Assembly: GCF_037991315.1 (NCBI RefSeq)
Contig: NZ_CP150300.1
Span: 806,001-870,000 of the forward strand
Direction: 5' to 3'
Length of the DNA: 64,000 nt
DNA from: Paenibacillus sp. FSL H8-0079
Lineage (GTDB): Bacteria; Bacillota; Bacilli; Paenibacillales; Paenibacillaceae
In this document: one piece after another, positions 8,074 through 17,336 of the stretch
Layout: every line of letters starts with the position of its first letter
Numbering within the stretch: position 1 is the first letter of the stretch
Notes under the pieces: generated by a model
The model's database searches: none
What the model saw: only the letters and a program-made list of their open reading frames with translations
What the model was told of the DNA's origin: nothing
Position numbers and translations under genes: made by a program

Positions 8074-11000
8074 GTGAAGAAGGTCATGTCAGCGCTGGCT
8101 GTATCAGCTATGCTGATGTCCGCACTTCCAACGTCGGTTATGGATGCAGCTGCGAGAATCAGTATATATATCAATGATGCAGAGTTATCATCTGCTCAGG
8201 CACCTGTCATGAAAGGTGGACGCGTACTGGTTCCACTTCGATCGATTTTTGAAGGATTGGATGCGAAGGTACAGTACACCAACAGAACCAAAACGATTGT
8301 TGCAACTCGCGACGATCAGGAAGTTACGTTGACACTCGGTTCCAAAACGGCATACATCAACGGAGAAGCGATCTCACTGGATGTACCTGCAAACACGATC
8401 AAGGGCAACACGATGGTTCCCATTCGTTTTGTCAGTGAAGCATTTGGAGAGAAAGTGTTCTGGAACTCGCGTAACCAGCGTGTAGATATCAAGACAACGG
8501 CAACGCCTCCAGTGGATGAGACACAATATGCTGCATGGAACATCTATGGTTCGGTATCCGGAAGTAACGGAGATGGTCGTGACTTGACCGTGAGCTTCAC
8601 CCGTCCAACTTCAGAGAAGGCGGTATCTGCTTACCGGATTATGCTTGTAAAAACTCGCGATGTGAATAGCTTCACGGAGTCCTCAGCAACTGCTGTACCT
8701 TCTGCGAACTATACATCTGTTACACCAAATGGCAGCAACCCGAAACTGACACTTAATGCACAGACGCGTGACGTAAACGGGGATTTGCTTAACAGCAATG
8801 AAACGTATCGCCTGTATGTACTGACTGTTGGTAACAGCAGCAATAATTATAAAAATGCATTGAACTGGTCTTCCCAAGCATTGAAGCTCAATAATGTGAA
8901 ATCCACAGTACAGGCGGTTACAAGTCTGCGTGCCGCAGATATTAGTGACTATGGCGATGGCCGCGATCTGGAGATTAACTTCACGCAGCCGAGCACGACA
9001 TCTAACATTACGTATTATCGTGCTTTTGTAGTCAAAGCGAAGGACTCTTCCGCATTCAATTTGGCAGCAGCGAATAAAGTGTCTAGTGCAAACTCCACGA
9101 TCATATACAAAGGCAACACTGCTGCGGTCAAAAGCCAGCTGACTTCTTCGACACGGGATACGTCCGGCGAATTGATTAAAAGCGGTACAGCATATGTAGT
9201 TTACATCTTGTCGGTAAGCACTAATACAACAACAGACAGCAAGCTGTCCGCAGCATCATCTTCACTTACGTTGTCCGTGAACACAGCAACGTCTCCAGTA
9301 ATTACGCAGGTGAAGGATAACTCGGATTATGGAGATGGTCGTGACATTCAGGTGAGTTTCAACCGTTCATCAGATGAGTCCAAGGTGGCGAATTATCGCG
9401 TCTTTGTGGTGCGTAACTCGGTTGCCAGCAGCTTTAATCTGACAACGGCGACTAACCTGTCCTCCAGTCTGTACTATACGGTGAATAAAACAGGTAACAA
9501 CATTACAACGACTTTACCTTCATCCATGAAGGACACAAGTGGTTATAACGTAACGAATCTGCAAGATTATCGCATCTTTGTGATGGCGGTGGGCAATCAG
9601 CAAAATGGATACACCAATGCGCTGTCAGCTTCCTCCACAGCTCTGAGACTGACAACGACCGGTAACGCGGGAGTCATTAGCAACCTGGCTGTTGCGGATA
9701 TTGGTGACAACGGTGATGGGCGTGATCTACGGGTTTCGTTCAACAAGGCCGCGGATGAATCCAGAATCTCTGGATATCGAGTATACGTTGTTCGCTCCGG
9801 TAATGCGGGCAACTTCACACTAAGTGCAGCTAATGCGTCGAACTACTATACGCAGGTGAACAAAACGGGTGGTAACCTGTCCGTTACGCTTCCGAATGCA
9901 TATGATACAAGCGGTTCTAAGGTCCAAGAAGGTGTTAGTTATCGTGTCTTTGTTGTATCGGTGAGCAACAGTGGGAACGCTAGCCAAAACGCAATATCAA
10001 GTTATTCAGCATTAATCACATTATCCAAAACTGCTGCGTTGACTGCACCAACAAGCATTACAGCAACAGATATCGGCGATAATGGTAATGGTAGTGACAT
10101 AAGTGTGAAGTTTAATAGATCGGCGAATGAGACTAATGTTCATCACTACCGTGTATTCGTGGTAAAGAAAACGAATGTAAGTGGATTTGATCTGGCAGAA
10201 GCGAATCGGAATCCTAATTTTACCCTCCAGAGTAAAAATGCAGGAAGCGGAGACTACATTTTGACTTTAGAGAATGCTAAAACGACAGATGGTACAAATA
10301 TTCGTAATGATGAAGACTATCGTGTATTTGTACTGGCGGTGAGCAATACCGGTACTATTTCGAATGCTCTATCTACGGTTTATTATGATGTTAGGTTGTC
10401 TGTAACTAGTGAAGTTGGGAAAGTTATAATTACTAACGTTGAAGTTAAGAAAGAAGAGCAAGCTGCAGGTAATGCTACCGATGTAAAAGTGACATATACA
10501 AAACCAGTCCCTGATCAAGCCATTGGACGTTATGTGTTAATGGTAGTACCTGCATCTACAACTTTCGATCTAAATGCGGCCAAAAAAACTGCCAAATCCA
10601 GCAATTCACTCGATGTTTCTACAAGTACAGTTACAGAACTTCCTATTTCTTTATCCGATAGTAATGGTGACGAGATCAAAGCTGGAACATACAAGGTTGT
10701 TATTTTATCCGAATCATCTGATGGTAAAAGGGAATCAAATATAACTACGTCGACTCCTTTCATAATTAAAGCAAAAAAACAGGAAGCAACGACTGTCGAT
10801 AAGGTAATAGATCTAAAAACAACTGTAAGTACTTCTTCCATTAATATAAGTTTCACTAAGCCAAATGAAGTAGGCATCGCTCGTTACGATGTGTATATCA
10901 TTAAAGAAGAGAGCAGCTCAGGAACTACTGGGAGAGTTTTAACAGATGTTAGTGTAGGTGGTACTTCTTCAGGGACAGCAATAGTGGATATTGGAAATTC

Positions 11001-11229
11001 CGCCAATGATTCAAATAATATGGCTTTTGGAGCGGGTAAATACAAAGTTTTGGTAGTCTCAGTGGTGAGTGAGCCGACGAAATATACATCTGTCAGTGCA
11101 GAAGGCACATTTGAGATTTTGCCAGCTTCTTCTGGCAATGGTCAGGGAACTGACAATCCGGGCGCGGGAAATTCAGGTGGTAATGGCACTCAATCATCTG
11201 CTGCAGACCTCTCTACGCCAGGTTCATGA
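8074..11229 (+). CDS. Large secreted protein with copper-amine-oxidase stalk domain and about seven tandem repeat domains
   Basis: About 1051 residues. A signal peptide (MKKVMSALAVSAMLMSALPT) is followed by a copper amine oxidase N-terminal-type stalk domain (about 25-145: VLVPLRSIFEGL, MVPIRFVSEAFGEKVFW). Then come repeats of about 125 residues, each opening with a GDGRDL-x-V-x-F motif and a Y-R-x-F-V-V strand. Clear copies begin near nt 8560, 8940, 9315, 9700 and 10075; two degenerate copies follow near 10470 and 10830. The tail is Gly/Ser/Asn-rich. The GTG start 8074 is preferred for its GGGAGG (8061-8066); ATG 8050 is possible. The last two repeats are visibly more AT-rich than the first five. 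Likely cell-surface binding or structural protein; no catalytic motif seen. Confidence 0.8.
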   Translation: MKKVMSALAVSAMLMSALPTSVMDAAARISIYINDAELSSAQAPVMKGGRVLVPLRSIFEGLDAKVQYTNRTKTIVATRDDQEVTLTLGSKTAYINGEAISLDVPANTIKGNTMVPIRFVSEAFGEKVFWNSRNQRVDIKTTATPPVDETQYAAWNIYGSVSGSNGDGRDLTVSFTRPTSEKAVSAYRIMLVKTRDVNSFTESSATAVPSANYTSVTPNGSNPKLTLNAQTRDVNGDLLNSNETYRLYVLTVGNSSNNYKNALNWSSQALKLNNVKSTVQAVTSLRAADISDYGDGRDLEINFTQPSTTSNITYYRAFVVKAKDSSAFNLAAANKVSSANSTIIYKGNTAAVKSQLTSSTRDTSGELIKSGTAYVVYILSVSTNTTTDSKLSAASSSLTLSVNTATSPVITQVKDNSDYGDGRDIQVSFNRSSDESKVANYRVFVVRNSVASSFNLTTATNLSSSLYYTVNKTGNNITTTLPSSMKDTSGYNVTNLQDYRIFVMAVGNQQNGYTNALSASSTALRLTTTGNAGVISNLAVADIGDNGDGRDLRVSFNKAADESRISGYRVYVVRSGNAGNFTLSAANASNYYTQVNKTGGNLSVTLPNAYDTSGSKVQEGVSYRVFVVSVSNSGNASQNAISSYSALITLSKTAALTAPTSITATDIGDNGNGSDISVKFNRSANETNVHHYRVFVVKKTNVSGFDLAEANRNPNFTLQSKNAGSGDYILTLENAKTTDGTNIRNDEDYRVFVLAVSNTGTISNALSTVYYDVRLSVTSEVGKVIITNVEVKKEEQAAGNATDVKVTYTKPVPDQAIGRYVLMVVPASTTFDLNAAKKTAKSSNSLDVSTSTVTELPISLSDSNGDEIKAGTYKVVILSESSDGKRESNITTSTPFIIKAKKQEATTVDKVIDLKTTVSTSSINISFTKPNEVGIARYDVYIIKEESSSGTTGRVLTDVSVGGTSSGTAIVDIGNSANDSNNMAFGAGKYKVLVVSVVSEPTKYTSVSAEGTFEILPASSGNGQGTDNPGAGNSGGNGTQSSAADLSTPGS

Positions 11230-11297
11230 ATCCGGATAGACAAATGCGGTTGAAACGCATACTGGGTAATTAATTTTTAGGAATTTAAAGCCATTAA

Positions 11298-11326
11298 CTC
11301 CCTTTCCAACCGGAAAGGGAGTTTTT
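11298..11326 (+). terminator. Terminator of the repeat-protein gene
   Basis: A perfect 10-bp stem CTCCCTTTCC / GGAAAGGGAG with loop AACC, then TTTTTA. Confidence 0.9.
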
Positions 11327-11453
11327 AATATTCCCGCGTAGACACCGCTTAACATCCTCGCGGCAATTCACTTGATAAAAAAATTGTCGCCAAAAAGGTT
11401 CCTAAGACCATTGTTACATCGTGAACAAATAATGGATAATAAAGGGAAGTTGG

Positions 11454-11524
11454 CTATATAGATTGAACTTACATTTACATGAAACGGAGTGGCCAGTGTA
11501 AATTTCTTTAGTTCACCTTATGTA
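11454..11524. repeat. Shortened copy of the MITE-like element
   Basis: The 71-bp block starts CTATATAGATTGAACTTACA and ends with the inverse end GTGTAAATTTCTTTAGTTCA. Between them only ACGGAG-x-GG-x-CAG is left from the interior of the 4483-4715 copy. The join falls between two CAG triplets of the full element, so this looks like an internal deletion derivative. It sits directly before the AraC gene. Confidence 0.55.
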
Positions 11525-11553
11525 AAAGCCTATGAGCCGAAAGGAATGATGGA

Positions 11554-12459
11554 ATGCTTGCATTTCGTTTGACGGGTCTGCCGGATTCCCGGTTGCCGTT
11601 GTACCTGTATTGTGTGGGCACGCAGGAAGAGAAAGTTCTGCATAGACCGGATGGATTTCCGGTGTATCAGTTGTTTTTGTCACGCGGTGGTGAAGGGCAG
11701 TTCAAGATAACGGGAAAAGGGACATGGACGATGGGAGCAGGGCAGTTATTCATCGTGGAACCCGAGGTTGCGCATGAGTATGTGCCTCATTCCAAATCCA
11801 CAGGAGAACTGGGTTATATCGGCATTGGCGGTGCATCGGCTGGATCGGTACTACAATCCACGGGTTTGCTTCAGAACGAACCGTGCCATATCTCCGGTTT
11901 TGAAATCATCTGGTCACGGATGACCAATCTCTGGCATGCGCTGGATCGAGGTGCAACGGAGATGTGGAACACATCAACCCTGATCTACCAGCTTATTTTA
12001 GATATAGCACAATCGATAATTCCATCTGATGTTGCTAACGTAGGTATTGGATCATCTAGGGCACAGGGCGGCACTGTAACACGTTCTAATCGGGAGCCCG
12101 ATCCGAGCAAGGATGCACTCATCCGAGCAGTAGCATTGATGCATACGCACTACCAGGATGACCTGTTATTGAAGCACATCGCTGACGCAGTGGGTTATTC
12201 GGTGCAGCATCTCAACCGACTATTTCACCAGCATTATGGCGTGACAGGACATCAATATATGCAACGATTACGTTTGCAGAAGGCTTCGGACTGGATGGAC
12301 AAGCATCCACGAGCAAGTGTGCGAGAGGCGGCAGAGACCGTAGGGATGGAAGTGAACTATTTCATTCGGATGTTCAAGCGGGAGTTTGGAGAGACACCTG
12401 GCAAAGGAATCAAGCATAGGAACCAGCTCCAAATGGAAAAAGACCTCACGAGTTCGTGA
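11554..12459 (+). CDS. AraC-family transcriptional regulator
   Basis: A 301-residue regulator. The N-terminal cupin-type sensor (about 1-160) contains the family's GEGQFKITGKGTWTMGAGQLF and PEVAHEYVP segments. The C-terminal double helix-turn-helix (about 195-295) has LKHIADAVGYSVQHLNRLFH and ends with the second helix MEVNYFIRMFKREFGETP, the AraC signature. Usual length and domain order for sugar-responsive AraC proteins. It is not adjacent to an obvious target operon, so its effector and regulon are unknown. Confidence 0.9.
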   Translation: MLAFRLTGLPDSRLPLYLYCVGTQEEKVLHRPDGFPVYQLFLSRGGEGQFKITGKGTWTMGAGQLFIVEPEVAHEYVPHSKSTGELGYIGIGGASAGSVLQSTGLLQNEPCHISGFEIIWSRMTNLWHALDRGATEMWNTSTLIYQLILDIAQSIIPSDVANVGIGSSRAQGGTVTRSNREPDPSKDALIRAVALMHTHYQDDLLLKHIADAVGYSVQHLNRLFHQHYGVTGHQYMQRLRLQKASDWMDKHPRASVREAAETVGMEVNYFIRMFKREFGETPGKGIKHRNQLQMEKDLTSS

Positions 12460-12485
12460 AGTCCCTTAATCGATTATATAACGTG

Positions 12486-13298
12486 TTATGCTGTTTTCTT
12501 TTGCCCAAATAAAGGCCTTACCGTTGCAAGTCCCACAACTCCGATCACTGCACTCACCCACGGAGCCAGTGCAAATACCGGAAGTTTATCACGCAGTGGA
12601 TACCCTACAAAGAGCACAAGGACCACGATGACGATGTAAATGATGATTCCCTTAAGGTTAACCTTAGGTACGGTGTTCTTGTCCGCTCCTTCATCGTCCG
12701 GTCGTTCAGCAAGACGGCGAAGCATCTCCACCAATGCGATACCGCCAACTGCCGCAACGATCAGAGAGAACAGACTGATGTGTTGGAACGGCTCCGTATC
12801 TCCGCCAGTCCAACCCACGAACAATCCCACACATCCTTGAATCAACATGACAAAAGACAAAGCCGCCCAAGCGATCATGGCATACCACTTTGGTGTCCGT
12901 TTCACAGGCTCTGGATTCTCAGTTGGCTGTGGTTCTACAGCGTTGGCATTCTTTTTCGATGAAGCTGTTGAACTATTATCACGGGTTGGGCTGGATTTAC
13001 CCACCTCAACGGCAGCCGTCTTCTCCGGTGCTGTATTTGTAATCCCGAGCTGTGCATGGATGTCTTGTTCCAGATCAGGTCCGTATAACTCACGAGCGGG
13101 TTTGTTATCCCGCTGAGCCTGTACGATTGCTTTTCCTGCGGAGAGTATCCACTCTTCCTGTGTTCTCTCGTCCGCTGGCGCATAACGCGCAATTGTGCTG
13201 ATCTCGTCATACAATTTCACATGTTCAGGTGTCATTCGACTCATCTCAGTTATTTGCCGATTCTGTATTTCTTTAAGCTTCTTATAGGAAATCCCCAA
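12486..13298 (-). CDS. Membrane protein with four C-terminal TM segments (DUF1129-like)
   Basis: About 270 residues. The N-terminal cytosolic half is helical and includes QRDNKPARELYGPDL, which resembles the region before the membrane domain in DUF1129 proteins. A polar linker rich in Ser, Thr, Asn and Glu follows, then four TM segments starting about residues 145, 185, 215 and 240. The TTG start at 13298 is preferred to TTG 13337 because AGGGGGAG lies six bases before it; this is a judgement. Function unknown. Confidence 0.65.
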   Translation of the reverse strand: MGISYKKLKEIQNRQITEMSRMTPEHVKLYDEISTIARYAPADERTQEEWILSAGKAIVQAQRDNKPARELYGPDLEQDIHAQLGITNTAPEKTAAVEVGKSSPTRDNSSTASSKKNANAVEPQPTENPEPVKRTPKWYAMIAWAALSFVMLIQGCVGLFVGWTGGDTEPFQHISLFSLIVAAVGGIALVEMLRRLAERPDDEGADKNTVPKVNLKGIIIYIVIVVLVLFVGYPLRDKLPVFALAPWVSAVIGVVGLATVRPLFGQKKTA

Positions 13299-13394
13299 TG
13301 ATTGCTCCCCCTGTCTACACACGTTCTGATCTTCCAATTGTCTGAAGACCCTGACGGTATTTTAGTATACGGGAAGGGCTCTCGTTTCGCAAAG

Positions 13395-13514
13395 TTATTC
13401 CTTATAAAAAAGCTGCTCATGGTGGACCCATATCCATACACAGGCCAGTATAACGCAGGTGCATAACAGCACCAGTTTACCGTGATGTTGAATCCATTCC
13501 AGTAGATGTTCCAT
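13395..13514 (-). CDS. Small single-TM membrane peptide (39 aa), unknown
   Basis: ATG 13514 with AAAGGA eight bases upstream opens a 39-codon frame: an amphipathic start MEHLLEWIQHHGK, then a hydrophobic stretch LVLLCTCVILACVWIWV and a charged tail ending in EQLFYKE. The arrangement is that of a small membrane protein. It is just upstream of the DUF1129-like gene on the same strand. No homologue is recalled; support is the RBS and the membrane pattern only. Confidence 0.4.
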   Translation of the reverse strand: MEHLLEWIQHHGKLVLLCTCVILACVWIWVHHEQLFYKE

Positions 13515-13710
13515 GAATTCATTCCTTTCGGCAGAAGGATTCCGAGGCAGATGCTGCCTATGTTTGTTCGTTTATTTTCCCCTGTTCATGTGAAAAAATA
13601 CCCTCACGCCTCACAGATCTAACGATTGTGTGAAGTATGCATAAAGAGCAGCCAATTCCATCACAATAGTAGCATTTCCAACAGAAATCCAAGATTGGAG
13701 TGTGCTTGTT

Positions 13711-13944
13711 ATGGATAAACAAACAGAATTGACGCGGAAGCTGCTACTGAACAGCAACTCCCGTGGAGTCGTGGACGAAGTTGTATCCTTTGAAGAGAAC
13801 CTGGAGGATACGGAGTATGCAGAAGAACTGACAGATGGCAATTTGAAGGGAAGAAGTTTCTGGGACAATACTGATTCGGGTCATGAGCATGAGTGGAATG
13901 GACGGGTGGAGACCCACGAGATGTTCCGTAGAAGCTACGAATAA
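13711..13944 (+). CDS. Small acidic hypothetical protein
   Basis: A 77-residue acidic protein starting at ATG 13711 (GGAG at 13697-13700). It has no hydrophobic segment and no recognised motif; DEVVSFEENLEDTEYAEEL is strikingly acidic. Followed by a terminator-like hairpin. Probably a lineage-specific protein. Confidence 0.55.
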   Translation: MDKQTELTRKLLLNSNSRGVVDEVVSFEENLEDTEYAEELTDGNLKGRSFWDNTDSGHEHEWNGRVETHEMFRRSYE

Positions 13945-13984
13945 CGATCCTGCAACACTTGGTTTGAATTCCAAATGATATCCG

Positions 13985-14022
13985 GGCCAGCTGTCATCAG
14001 CGTGGCTCATTTTTTTGTGCTT
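13985..14022 (+). terminator. Terminator after the small acidic protein gene
   Basis: An imperfect stem GCCAGCTG / CAGCGTGGC with loop TCAT, followed by TCATTTTTTTG. Confidence 0.7.
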
Positions 14023-14197
14023 ATTATCCGATAAAATGTAGATTGGTAGTCGACGTAGAAAGGTTTTTACTTACGTTGACTTGAAGGTTACGGGATGATA
14101 ATATATGAATAACATCTTAATACACACTAAACTTATCGGATTATATATATTTAATAAATGGAAGTTAACAGGCTAAGCGTGGAAAGGGGAAATCGGT

Positions 14198-15028
14198 ATG
14201 GAACGTCAGATCAGTATCCGTCATGGACAGGAAGAATTAACAGCCACGATTCATTATCCGGTCGTGAAAGATATCAAGGAGGAGAAGAGTCAGCAGCGAG
14301 TCCCTCTGGCGGTCATCTGCCACGGCTTCGTTGGTAGCCGGATCGGCGTGGATCGTTTGTTTGTAAAGACTGCACGGGAGCTGGCTGAAGACGGTTATCT
14401 GGTCCTGCGTTTCGATTATATCGGTTGCGGAGAGAGCAGCGGGGAGTACGGAGCGGAGGGACTGGAGTCCATGGTGCTGCAGACTCGTTCGGTGCTGGAT
14501 TACGCGGTGAATTGCAGTGATGTAGATCCTACGCGTGTTACGCTGATTGGTCATAGTCTGGGTGGTGCCGTTGCATTACTAACTGCTGTACGTGATAAAC
14601 GTGTCAAAAACCTGGTTATGTGGTCCTCCGTGGGTTATCCATTCAATGATATCGTGAAGATTACAGGGCGGGAAGTATACGATGAAGGCGTGAAACTGGG
14701 TGCGGCTGATTATCTCGGATACAAATTCACACCGACGTTCTTCGAGTCTCTCGCTGAACAACAGCCATTCCAGGAAGCAGTCAAATTTAGTGGCGATGTT
14801 CTCGTCGTGCACGGCACGTCAGATGAGATTATTCCTGTAGACTACGCATTCCTGTATCAAAAGGTATTCTGGATGCGCCAGGAAGGCCGTTGCGACAAGG
14901 AGATCATCTTCCAGGGCGATCACACCTTCTCTTCAGGTAAAGAGCGGGAACAGCTGATTACGCGTACCAGAGAGTGGCTGGGTGAACGCCAGAAGATCGA
15001 GCAGGATTGGCAGCACTGGATGATATAA
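14198..15028 (+). CDS. Alpha/beta hydrolase (serine aminopeptidase S33/feruloyl-esterase-like)
   Basis: A 276-residue cytoplasmic hydrolase. Oxyanion segment VICHGFVGS near residue 47, nucleophile Ser120 in IGHSLGG, acid in VHGTSDEIIP and His in GDHTFSS. The layout is that of the Est1E/cinnamoyl-esterase-like S33 branch, with a helical lid between strands 6 and 7 (about 150-195). Start ATG 14198 behind AAAGGGGAAATC. Monocistronic. Ester hydrolysis is likely; substrate unknown. Confidence 0.85.
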   Translation: MERQISIRHGQEELTATIHYPVVKDIKEEKSQQRVPLAVICHGFVGSRIGVDRLFVKTARELAEDGYLVLRFDYIGCGESSGEYGAEGLESMVLQTRSVLDYAVNCSDVDPTRVTLIGHSLGGAVALLTAVRDKRVKNLVMWSSVGYPFNDIVKITGREVYDEGVKLGAADYLGYKFTPTFFESLAEQQPFQEAVKFSGDVLVVHGTSDEIIPVDYAFLYQKVFWMRQEGRCDKEIIFQGDHTFSSGKEREQLITRTREWLGERQKIEQDWQHWMI

Positions 15029-15131
15029 GTGGCAGGATTGCAACTGTTTGGGGATGTCAGCTTGGAAAAGCGCCTTCTAAGGGGTAAAATAGAGGAGTAA
15101 GCATTCTATCCGTGTCTGGAGGTTGGCAGCA

Positions 15132-15917
15132 ATGACATTACCCGCACTTTTCATTGCGCATGGTTCTCCCGCTCTGGCGGTGGAGAGCAATGACTACACT
15201 CATTTTCTGAACCAGCTTGGAGACAGGCTGCCGGCTCCGAAAGCCATTGTTGTATTTACGGCGCATTGGGATTGTCCCGAACCGTCCGTGACGATGGATG
15301 ATACACATCAGACCTTGCATGATTTTTACGGATTTCCCTCTACGATGTATACCATGGAATACCCTGCATCTGGACAGCCAGATCTAGCGAATGAGATATG
15401 TGCTTTGTTCACCCGCAGCAATCTGGCGCATCAGCCGATTCGAGGTCGGGGCCTGGATCATGGCGTATGGGTACCGCTGCTACATATGTACCCCGAAGCT
15501 AATATCCCTGTGATCGCCGTATCTGTAGACTCGCTGCGTACGCCGCAGGAACAGTATGATATTGGCCGGATACTGGAACAGCTGCGTCATGATGATGTGC
15601 TGATCATTGGCAGCGGTGGAACGGTCCACAATTTGCGATTGCTGGGCAATACGGATGAGCCGCAAGAGTGGGCAGTGGAATTTGATAACTGGATCGGGGA
15701 GCGTTTGGAGCAGTGGAACACGAGAGAGCTGTTTCAATATGAGAAAAAAGCCCCTCACGCACGCACGGCAGTTCCGTCTTATGGTACAGAACACCTTGCG
15801 CCTTTGTTCTACGCTATGGGTACAGCGGATATGTCCCGATCAGCGAAGCGTCTATTCCAGTCTTATCCTTACGGAACGCTCAGTTTGAACTGCTGGCAGT
15901 TTGGAGACGGCGTGTAA
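15132..15917 (+). CDS. Class III extradiol ring-opening dioxygenase (DODA/YgiD type)
   Basis: A 261-residue LigB-fold enzyme. The metal-binding and active-site histidines are visible: His10 in FIAHGSP, His45 in VFTAHWD, His110 in GLDHGVW and His166 in GGTVHNL. These match the zinc/iron 4,5-DOPA-dioxygenase-like family. The ATG 15132 is chosen because GGAGG (15118-15122) is nine bases before it; the upstream TTG abuts the RBS. A substrate cannot be named; members act on catechols. Confidence 0.88.
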   Translation: MTLPALFIAHGSPALAVESNDYTHFLNQLGDRLPAPKAIVVFTAHWDCPEPSVTMDDTHQTLHDFYGFPSTMYTMEYPASGQPDLANEICALFTRSNLAHQPIRGRGLDHGVWVPLLHMYPEANIPVIAVSVDSLRTPQEQYDIGRILEQLRHDDVLIIGSGGTVHNLRLLGNTDEPQEWAVEFDNWIGERLEQWNTRELFQYEKKAPHARTAVPSYGTEHLAPLFYAMGTADMSRSAKRLFQSYPYGTLSLNCWQFGDGV

Positions 15918-16010
15918 CTTGGAATAGACAAGAGCCTGATTATGGCTAACAAGTTAGATTTGTATGGATAACGTGGGTTAGAGTATACGATTAAAATATA
16001 TAAACAAAAG

Positions 16011-16053
16011 AAGGTTCCTGTACCCGCTTGATGGGCTACAGGAACCTTTTTTC
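16011..16053. terminator. Bidirectional terminator between convergent genes
   Basis: A perfect 12-bp stem AAGGTTCCTGTA (16011-16022) / TACAGGAACCTT (16037-16048), followed by TTTTT; the left side is A-rich, so it should serve both strands. Confidence 0.88.
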
Positions 16054-16087
16054 GATATCATGCCTTATTTATTTGTGTCATGGGTCT

Positions 16088-16300
16088 TTATTTGCGGATT
16101 TCGAACAATTCACAGTCTGTACGTGAATGATAAGCGAGTTCACTAACACTGGATTGTACAACTACGGTATTGCTGTCAAAACGGATAATGAAGCCACCGG
16201 AGTCAATCTGGTGATTATCTTTGAAAACGCGAACCTTATACTTCATGTTCATGGCTTCCTGAAAGTCCGCATCGGTCTCAAGACGGCGCTGGGTCGGCAT
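16088..16300 (-). CDS. Small conserved hypothetical protein
   Basis: A 70-residue protein from ATG 16300, with AAAGGAG eight bases upstream, which favours it over the longer frame. The sequence suggests a small beta-barrel (KYKVRVFKDNHQIDSGGFIIRF, then NTVVVQSSVSEL). No motif or family recognised, no signal peptide. Confidence 0.6.
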   Translation of the reverse strand: MPTQRRLETDADFQEAMNMKYKVRVFKDNHQIDSGGFIIRFDSNTVVVQSSVSELAYHSRTDCELFEIRK

Positions 16301-16404
16301 ATCGTGTACTCCTTTGATGTTCAACTTTATGTTCATCATAATACGATTTTTTGTGGCAGGGCAAGTCAGGCGGGGTCATCCGGGCTAATCTTGAAAAGCA
16401 AAAA

Positions 16405-16436
16405 GCCCTGCTCTCCAGGGGGATTGGGAGCAGGGC
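16405..16436 (-). terminator. Terminator of the DoxX gene
   Basis: A 9-bp GC-rich stem GCCCTGCTC / GAGCAGGGC; on the minus strand it is followed by TTTTTGCTTTTC. Confidence 0.85.
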
Positions 16437-16458
16437 CGAGAATGTTGTGAATAATTAC

Positions 16459-16998
16459 TTAAGCTGTTTTTTGAGTCGGGCTAATAGTTGGTGTGTCTTT
16501 AGGATGATTACCTTTGTTGCGAGTAATCAATCCGCGAAGGTAAGGCAGTACCCAGTGATCCAGACCGATTTTACCTGCATTTGCACCAGCAACAACCAGG
16601 AAGATTTGCATCAGAACCAGTTGAGCGTTCGTGCTTACTGTACCCGAGAAGAGGAACGCGAAGTTCATCACGAGAGCCATCAGTGCAGCCAGTGTTGTGA
16701 AGCAACCGAGTAAGAGGCCTACACCTACAAGGAATTCACCAAGCGGGATGATGAAGTCGAACAATCCTGCGTTTGGTACAGCGAATTTCTCAAGGAATGT
16801 TCCCCACCATGCTTGAACTGTAGGGTTTTCACCCGTAGCTTTGCCGACTGCCCCGGCTAGGAATCCGCCAGCTTGGAATCCGCCGGTCAATTTGCTCCAT
16901 CCGTGAGTCATCCAATCGTAACCGATATACACCCGAAGTACTGTCAAAATCCACATTGCTACTTTGTTTTCTCTAAGCCATTGGTTGAAGCTGAACAT
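16459..16998 (-). CDS. DoxX-family membrane protein
   Basis: A 179-residue inner-membrane protein with four TM segments; the N-terminal part has VLRVYIGYDWMTHGWSKL, the DoxX signature (R-x-x-x-G-x-x-x-x-x-x-G-x-x-K), and the end is a Thr/Pro/Lys-rich tail. Start ATG 16998 follows AAGGAG. DoxX proteins are linked to thiosulfate or quinone oxidation and, in Bacillus (CatD), to catechol detoxification. The upstream 200 bp may include its promoter and possibly that of the divergent lipoprotein gene. Confidence 0.85.
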   Translation of the reverse strand: MFSFNQWLRENKVAMWILTVLRVYIGYDWMTHGWSKLTGGFQAGGFLAGAVGKATGENPTVQAWWGTFLEKFAVPNAGLFDFIIPLGEFLVGVGLLLGCFTTLAALMALVMNFAFLFSGTVSTNAQLVLMQIFLVVAGANAGKIGLDHWVLPYLRGLITRNKGNHPKDTPTISPTQKTA

Positions 16999-17336
16999 AT
17001 GAACCACTCCTTCATGGAATTTAGTGTGTGTTGTTTTTGTTTTTTCTAAGTGATCACCTTTGATGTCTTTATTGTATAGTTCAAAAGTCGTTTTGTTTGT
17101 GATTAAAATCACAATCTAGTTCAAATTTTAAGTAAGGTTTGAGAAGTTCACATTTAGGACATATTTTTCTGGCGATATGTTGTTTCAAATGTGAATTTGA
17201 TGTTGTATCAAGGCCTTCTGGGCGCAGACAAATCAGATGGTGTGTGATTAAATGGAAAGAAATACGTGAAATGGTTGCCTGCATGAGACATATATCACAA
17301 CTTAGAACCAGGCCATATCGTTCAGGAGGTCCTATA

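Larger units (their letters stand above)
11230..11553. other. Spacer after the surface-protein gene
   Basis: 324 bp holding the terminator at 11298-11326 and the short MITE-like repeat at 11454-11524. Nothing else is recognised. Confidence 0.5.

Noticed and set aside
12437..12460. Terminator after the AraC gene at TCACGAGTTCGTGA
   Set aside because: Short stem inside the coding end and no T-run.
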